Of a stretch of DNA of 64,000 nucleotides, positions 59,158-64,000 are shown piece after piece. Each line of letters opens with the position of its first letter. Position 1 is the stretch's first letter. The translations under genes were made by a program, and so were the position numbers. A model generated the notes under the pieces. The model was not told where the DNA came from, searched no databases, and saw only the letters and a program-made list of their open reading frames with translations. Source of the DNA: Candidatus Villigracilis adiacens (GTDB taxonomy: Bacteria; Chloroflexota; Anaerolineae; Anaerolineales; Villigracilaceae); contig JADJBU010000022.1 in assembly GCA_016703605.1 (NCBI GenBank), forward strand, positions 496,001-560,000, read 5' to 3'.

Positions 59158-60105
59158 ATGCACAACCACTCCCACTCTCACTCCCATTTTGGCGATCTCG
59201 CCAATCAAACAACAAAACGGCTCGCGCTATCCCTTTCGCTGACGGCAATATTCGTCGTCGTGGAAATCCTCGCGGGCATCTTCGGCAACAGCCTTGCCCT
59301 GCTCACCGACGCCGCGCACAACTTCACCGACGTCATCGCGCTCGGCTTGAGTTGGTACGCCCTGCGCCTCGCCGCCCAACCCGCAAACGCAGGCAAAACC
59401 TTCGGCTACCACAGGGTTGGGATTCTCGTCGCGCTGATCAATTCCACCACCCTGATCCTGATCGCCGTCGGAATCTTTTACGAAGCCTGGAAACGCTTCA
59501 TCTCCCCGCCCGAAGTTGATTCGGTTATTCTGATAGCGGTCGGTGCCCTGGCATTCATCATCAACCTCGTCACCGCCTGGATGGTCAAGGAAGGCAGCGA
59601 GCACGACCTCAACCTGCGCAGCGCGTTCCTGCATCTCATGGGAGATGTCATGTCCACGCTCGGCGCGGTCATCGCGGGAATCGTCATCCTCTTCACAAAA
59701 TGGAACTGGCTCGATCCGCTCGTCAGCGTCCTGATCGGCGCATTCATCCTCTACAGCGCCTGGGGCATCCTCAGGCAGACCATTCACATCCTGCTCGAAA
59801 GCACGCCCGAAAACGTGGACATGGACACCATGATCGGCGACCTCCGCAAAGTGAATGGCGTGCGCGACATCCACGACCTGCACGTCTGGAGCATCACCGA
59901 GAACCTGCGGATGCTTTCCGCGCATGTCGTCGTCGAAAACATCTCCGTCGGTGAAGGCGTGACCATTCAACACAACATCAACGACCTGTTAGCCCACAAC
60001 TACAACATCCAACACGCCACCTTGCAAATGGAATGCGAAGGCTGCGGCAGCGGACTGCTCTTCTGCGAATTCCGCGACCAGCACATCCACGCCGCCGAAA
60101 ACTAA
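59158..60105 (+). CDS. cation diffusion facilitator zinc exporter (CzcD/ZitB-like)
   Basis: 315 residues. A His-rich N-terminus (MHNHSHSHSHFGD) precedes six transmembrane segments. The zinc sites are seen in LLTDAAHNFTDV (helix 2, with Asp and Asp/His) and SAFLHLMGDVMSTLG (helix 5). The cytosolic C-terminal domain (about 210-300) has VRDIHDLHVWSI. It exports Zn2+ (perhaps Cd2+ or Co2+) against protons. It is the second gene of the zinc operon. Confidence 0.93.
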   Translation: MHNHSHSHSHFGDLANQTTKRLALSLSLTAIFVVVEILAGIFGNSLALLTDAAHNFTDVIALGLSWYALRLAAQPANAGKTFGYHRVGILVALINSTTLILIAVGIFYEAWKRFISPPEVDSVILIAVGALAFIINLVTAWMVKEGSEHDLNLRSAFLHLMGDVMSTLGAVIAGIVILFTKWNWLDPLVSVLIGAFILYSAWGILRQTIHILLESTPENVDMDTMIGDLRKVNGVRDIHDLHVWSITENLRMLSAHVVVENISVGEGVTIQHNINDLLAHNYNIQHATLQMECEGCGSGLLFCEFRDQHIHAAEN

Positions 60106-60114
60106 AACAACCTC

Positions 60115-62229
60115 ATGGATCATATTCAAACCATCGAACTCCCCATCTCAGGCATGGACTGCGCCGAATGCACCCAGCACGTCCAAAAAGCCATCTCCGG
60201 CGTGGACGGCGTGCAAAAGGTGGATGTCTTCCTCTCCTCTGAAAAAGCCGTCGTGCAGTTGAACCCGTCCCTCGCAAAAATGGACGAGATACGAAAAGCG
60301 GTGAAAAATGCCGGGTATTCCGTCTCTTCGCAGGATAAAAACGCAACGACCCAAAACGCGGGCTTGGCGGACTTCTCCCGCCGCATGTTCACCGCCTTCG
60401 GTCTCGCATTTGGCGCGGTCATCCTGCTCGTCGTCCTCGGCGAATGGCTCGGCTTGCTCGACGGGCTGACCCAGCTTATCCCCTTCCCCATCGGCGTGAT
60501 TCTCGTCCTCGTGGGCGGCGCGCCGATATTCTTCAACGTCGTCCGCGCCGCGCTGAATAGACAGGTCATCTCGCACACGTTGATGAGCGTCGGCGCGTTT
60601 GCCGCGCTGGCTGTCGGCGAATGGACGACGGCGATGGTCGTCGTCTTCTTCATGCACATCGGGAATTACACCGAACGCCTCACCTCCGAGGGCGCGCGCC
60701 GCGCCGTCAAAGACCTGGCGGCTCTCGCTCCGCAAACCGCGCGGGTCGAAAAAGATAACGAAGAAAAAGAAATCCCAATCGCAGAAGTGCAGGTCAACGA
60801 CATCGTTGTGATTCGTCCCGGCGAAAAGATCCCTGTGGACGGCGAAGTCGTCTCCGGGCGCGCGGCGGTGGACCAATCGTCGGTGACGGGAGAGTCCATG
60901 CCGGTGGAGGCAGGCGTCGGGTCGAGGGTGAGCGCGGCAACGCTCATTAAGCAGGGAACGCTCAAAGTGAAGACCCAAGCCGTGGGATCAGAATCCACGT
61001 TCGGGCGCGTCATCAAAATGGTGGAGGAAGCCGAAGCCCACCGCGCGAACGTTCAGCGCTTTGCGGACAAATTCAGCGCGTATTATCTTCCCGTTGTGGC
61101 TGGCATTGCCGCGTTGACGTTTTTATTCACGCGCAATCCGCTGGCGACGGCGGCGGTTTTGCTCGTCGCGTGTTCATGCACCATCGCGCTGGCAACGCCC
61201 ATCGCCATGCTTGCGACGATTGGCATGAACGCAAAACATGGCGTGTTGATCAAAGGCGGAAAATATATCGAGACGCTCGCGCGCGCCGATGTGCTGTTGA
61301 TTGACAAGACCGGGACGTTGACGCTGGGCAAGCCGGTTGTGACGGACATCATTGTTCTCCCCTCTCCTCCTAGGAGAGGGGTCGGGGGTGAGGTCATGGA
61401 TGAAGTGACGCTTCTTTCCTACGCCGCATCTGCCGACCGTTACTCGGAGCATCCTCTCGCCGACGCCTTGCGCCGCGCCGCGAGCGAACGCGACATTCAA
61501 CTTTACGAGATCGAAAATTTTGAATCGTTGACAGGCTTGGGCGTTCGGGCGGTTGTGGATGGAAAAAATATTTCCGTCGGCAAACCGTCGAACTCAAGCC
61601 CTGAGCGGGTCAAAGAATTGGAAGCGCAGGGGAAAACCGTCTTATCGGTTTCGATGGACGAATCATTGGCGGGTTTTATCGCGGTCTCCGACACATTGCG
61701 CAGTGAAGTCCCCGAGGCGTTGAAAGAAGCAAAGCGGCTCGGCATTAAGAAAGTCGAATTACTCACCGGCGACAACGAACGCGCGGCATCGTCCCTGGCG
61801 GGCGCGTTGAATATCTCGTATCGCGCGGGTTTGATGCCCGAGGACAAGATTCGCATCGTGAAGGAATATCAGGCGCAGGGACATGTCGTGGTGATGGTCG
61901 GGGATGGGATCAACGACGCGCCCGCGCTGGCTCAGGCAAACATCGGCATCGCCATGAAAGCCGGGACGGACATCGCCATCGAAGCCGCGCATATCACGCT
62001 GTTACGGGAAGACTGGACATTGATCCCCCAGGTGATCGCCGCCGCCAAACGGACGATGCGCGTGGTGAAGGGCAACCTCGGCTTCACCGCCGCCTACAAC
62101 ATCATCGGCTTGACGCTTGCGGCGTTTGGCTTGCTTCCGCCCATGCTCGCGGCTGCGCTGCAATCGATTCCCGATCTGGGGATATTGGGCAATTCGGCGC
62201 GGTTGCTGAAACCTAAAATCCAATCCTAA
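60115..62229 (+). CDS. P1B-type heavy-metal transporting ATPase (ZntA/CadA-like)
   Basis: 704 residues. An N-terminal HMA domain has GMDCAECTQHV (Cys16, Cys19). The actuator motif is TGESMPVE, the phosphorylation site is DKTGTLT (Asp397), and the hinge is GDGINDAPAL. The membrane metal motif is ACSCTIALATP (Cys353-Ser-Cys355) where Zn/Cd pumps usually have CPC. An extra stretch LPSPPRRGVGGEVMDE near residue 417-432 comes from a palindromic repeat inserted in frame. It is the last gene of the zinc operon. Confidence 0.92.
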   Translation: MDHIQTIELPISGMDCAECTQHVQKAISGVDGVQKVDVFLSSEKAVVQLNPSLAKMDEIRKAVKNAGYSVSSQDKNATTQNAGLADFSRRMFTAFGLAFGAVILLVVLGEWLGLLDGLTQLIPFPIGVILVLVGGAPIFFNVVRAALNRQVISHTLMSVGAFAALAVGEWTTAMVVVFFMHIGNYTERLTSEGARRAVKDLAALAPQTARVEKDNEEKEIPIAEVQVNDIVVIRPGEKIPVDGEVVSGRAAVDQSSVTGESMPVEAGVGSRVSAATLIKQGTLKVKTQAVGSESTFGRVIKMVEEAEAHRANVQRFADKFSAYYLPVVAGIAALTFLFTRNPLATAAVLLVACSCTIALATPIAMLATIGMNAKHGVLIKGGKYIETLARADVLLIDKTGTLTLGKPVVTDIIVLPSPPRRGVGGEVMDEVTLLSYAASADRYSEHPLADALRRAASERDIQLYEIENFESLTGLGVRAVVDGKNISVGKPSNSSPERVKELEAQGKTVLSVSMDESLAGFIAVSDTLRSEVPEALKEAKRLGIKKVELLTGDNERAASSLAGALNISYRAGLMPEDKIRIVKEYQAQGHVVVMVGDGINDAPALAQANIGIAMKAGTDIAIEAAHITLLREDWTLIPQVIAAAKRTMRVVKGNLGFTAAYNIIGLTLAAFGLLPPMLAAALQSIPDLGILGNSARLLKPKIQS
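61355..61395. repeat. palindromic repeat inserted in frame in the P1B ATPase gene
   Basis: CCCCTCTCC (61359-61367) pairs with GGAGAGGGG (61373-61381), followed by GTCGGGGGTGAGGTC, the tail of a common REP-like element. It adds about 13 codons and keeps the frame. Confidence 0.75.
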
Positions 62230-62255
62230 AATTGAGAGCGCCTAAAATAACCGAA

Positions 62256-63613
62256 TCACACATTCACCAGGTCATGGATCCATTTCCGCGAATACACCCG
62301 CCAGCCGCTGGCAAACATTTTAACGAGTTCCTCCAGGATAACCATGAGGTACACAATATAGACCGGAAGATGCAGGACGAACGCGCCGATATACGCGGCA
62401 GGGACGCCGATCAGCCAGATGGAGCCCAATTCCATGAAGAGCGCAAAGCGGGTATCGCCGCCCGCCCGCATGGCGCCGATGAAGGTGATGAAATTGAAAA
62501 TGCGAATCCAGAGCACCAAGCCCATGACCAGCATCAACATGCGGACGTTGTGCGCGCCGCCCGGCGACAGGTCGTATAAACCCACAACCAGATTCCGCGC
62601 GAGAATGACGGCGAGCCCCACCAGCCAAGCCGAAAGCACGCTGAGAATGAGCACGCGCCGGACGGTCTCGTAGGCTTCTCCGCTCTTGCCCGCGCCGATG
62701 CGGTTGCCCACCATCACAGCGCAGGCGTTGCCCAGACCCATGAAGACGACAAAGGCGAGTTCCTCGATGGTGGCGTTGACGTTGATCGCCGCAATCGACT
62801 CGGTGCCGATGCGGGCATAGACTGCGTTATAGGTGGTGATGCCCAGCGACCAGAACATCTCGTTTGCCAGGGCGGGCAGGGTGGTCTTAAGCACACGCCC
62901 GAGGAACGAAAGATCGAACGAGAAGAAGGTCAGGGGATTGGCGGCGAGCGGAGTCTTCCCGGCGTAGACAAGGATGAGGAGCAGGACCAGTTCCAAGGTC
63001 CAGCCGGATGCGGTGCCAATCGCCGCGCCCCGCACCCCCAGCGCGGGCATCCCGCCGATTCGAAAATCAGGACATAGCCGAGGATCGTCTTGAAGACCAG
63101 CGCGGAGACGGTTGCGATCACCGTCATTTTGATGAGGTGGATGCTCCGCATGGTGGCAATGTACGAGGTGGCGATGGCAACGGGGATATAGGAAAACCCG
63201 ACGATGCCCAGGTAACTTGCGCCAATGTTGATGACTTCCGCGTCTTCGGTGTAAAAACTGAGGACGATATGCGGCGCAAGGGTGGCGGCAAGGGTGAACA
63301 GCAAGGCGATTGTCGATGTAATGAGGATGCTCATCCCCAGCACCTTGCGGATCGGGTCCACCTCGCCTTTGCCCCAGAATTGGGCGGTGAAGATCGCCAT
63401 GCCGCTGGTAAGACCGAAAAGCAGAAGAATGAAAACGAAGAAGACCTGGTTCGATAACCCAAGCGCAGCGATGGAGGCTTCGCCCAGCTGCCCGACCATG
63501 ATGACGTCGATCATGTTGAGCGAGGCGTTGATGAGCTGCTGGAACGAGATCGGCACCGCAATGGTGAGCATTTCGCGCAGGAAGGCGCGGTCTTTTAAGA
63601 AGGAGAGGGACAT
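62256..63613 (-). pseudogene. MATE-family efflux transporter with a single frameshift
   Basis: About 452 residues if repaired. The first frame (start ATG at 63613) encodes FLREMLTIAVPISFQQLINA and MIDVIMVGQLGEASIAALGLS, with seven transmembrane segments, then turns to nonsense after GYVLIF near 63060. The second frame continues as GMPALGVRGAAIGTASGW through the second half to 62256. Adding one base near 63055-63066 joins them as GYVLIF-GIGGMPALG. MATE proteins export drugs or metabolites with Na+ or H+. A missing G in a short run suggests a sequencing error or a recent lesion. Confidence 0.88.
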
Positions 63614-63753
63614 GGGGAGGGATGAAAGATGAATGGTAATTGGGGATTGGAAAGTGGAAAGTGGATAACTGATGGAAGTCAGGGAGGGAGGGGCGAGGAA
63701 AGAGGAAAGAAAATGTCGTTGGGATTTGAGCGATGAAAAGCCCAACGACCTTT

Positions 63754-63799
63754 CAACTACTTGACTACTTGACTATCCAACTATCCAACTACTTGACTA
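63754..63799. repeat. short tandem repeat (CAACTACTTGACTA)
   Basis: CAACTACTTGACTA and variants recur in about 46 bp before and into the end of the glycosyltransferase gene, whose TAG stop is inside it. A related tract is at 34371. No other feature is seen between 63614 and 63796. Confidence 0.6.
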
Positions 63800-64000
63800 A
63801 TCCTCTGGCGCATCGCGGACGATGTACAGCGGTCTGCCCTTGGCTTCGTCATAAAGACGCCCGACGTATTCGCCGAGGATGCCGAGCGAGATTAATTGCA
63901 CGCCGCCGAGGAAAAGAACCGAGATCAGCGTGGTGGTCTGCCCTTCAAAGAAATGCGAACCGGCAAGGCGTAAAATGGCAACCACGGGGATGGCAAGGAT
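63797..64000 (-). CDS. glycosyltransferase family 2, C-terminal part (GtrB/DPM1-like)
   Basis: The frame is open to the window edge, giving the last 67 residues. Hydrophobic stretches (AIPVVAILRLAG and VLFLGGVQLISLGILGEYVGR) precede YDEAKGRPLYIVRDAPED. This is the typical C-terminal membrane end of polyprenyl-phosphate glycosyltransferases (EYxGRLYxExKxRPxYxV). The catalytic domain lies outside the window. It transfers sugar to a lipid carrier for wall or glycan assembly. Confidence 0.88.
   Translation of the reverse strand: MLAIPVVAILRLAGSHFFEGQTTTLISVLFLGGVQLISLGILGEYVGRLYDEAKGRPLYIVRDAPED

Noticed and set aside
1..64000. tRNA or rRNA genes
   Set aside because: Reading through the intergenic gaps I saw no cloverleaf with the usual T-arm motif; a tRNAscan or Infernal run would settle it.

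Overview
The window is a dense (about 57% G+C by eye) bacterial chromosome segment, most likely from the Chloroflexota and probably class Anaerolineae. This assignment is an inference. It rests on solute-binding lipoproteins with Glu/Ala/Thr linkers after the lipobox, Thr/Pro-rich linkers in exported proteins, a DUF1385 protein, a cohesin/dockerin gene set, and many short palindromic repeats of a kind common in that phylum. No rRNA or tRNA gene was seen. Several lesions (two frameshifts, one nonsense codon, G/C runs inside a gene and inside the CRISPR array) suggest a metagenome assembly with some low-quality bases, real gene decay, or both.

Layout. 1-2.2 kb: 5' part of rpoB (minus) behind a near-consensus promoter. 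2.3-6.5 kb: a flavoprotein, an esterase lipoprotein, and a divergent two-component system with an inverted repeat between the divergent genes. 6.5-10 kb: a corrinoid/methyl-transfer cluster (PF13769 protein, a disrupted RACo-like activator, a homocysteine methyltransferase). 10-15.6 kb: mreB and the F1 genes atpA-G-D-C (minus) without adjacent Fo genes. 16-17.4 kb: a membrane protein and an orphan CRISPR array. 17.7-21.7 kb: a HerA-like ATPase and an HD hydrolase, with copies of a terminal-inverted-repeat element on both sides of the ATPase. 22-24.7 kb: miaA and an acyl-CoA ligase.

24.8-29.5 kb: a three-gene minus-strand operon encoding a secreted M23 peptidase with cohesin and dockerin modules, a membrane-anchored cohesin, and a secreted PPC-cohesin-dockerin protein. 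This is the most system-like novelty in the window. 29.9-34.3 kb: DUF1385, M20 peptidase, oligopeptide-binding protein and SecG. 34.5-41.1 kb: PHP hydrolase, rpsF-ssb-rpsR with a structured leader, a parvulin foldase, a hemolysin-III family protein, an esterase and a mini membrane protein. 41.1-43.1 kb: tandem ATP-grasp paralogues. 43.3-52.3 kb: an eight-gene amino-sugar-like operon (ROK regulator, ROK-type kinase, PIG-L deacetylase, ABC binding protein and two permeases, UroD/MtaA-like protein, SIS isomerase).

52.6-57.5 kb: an iron-homeostasis cluster with a DtxR-type regulator, a membrane-anchored DtxR-FeoA-FeoA fusion, and FeoB split into GTPase and permease halves by a palindromic repeat. 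57.5-62.2 kb: a lipoprotein, a YefM antitoxin with a broken YoeB toxin, and a zinc-efflux operon (SmtB/CzrA-type ArsR, CDF exporter, P1B ATPase) with its operator. 62.2-64 kb: a frameshifted MATE exporter and the end of a glycosyltransferase. Short palindromic repeats of several families lie between genes and have entered at least three coding regions (RACo-like gene, feoB, P1B ATPase).
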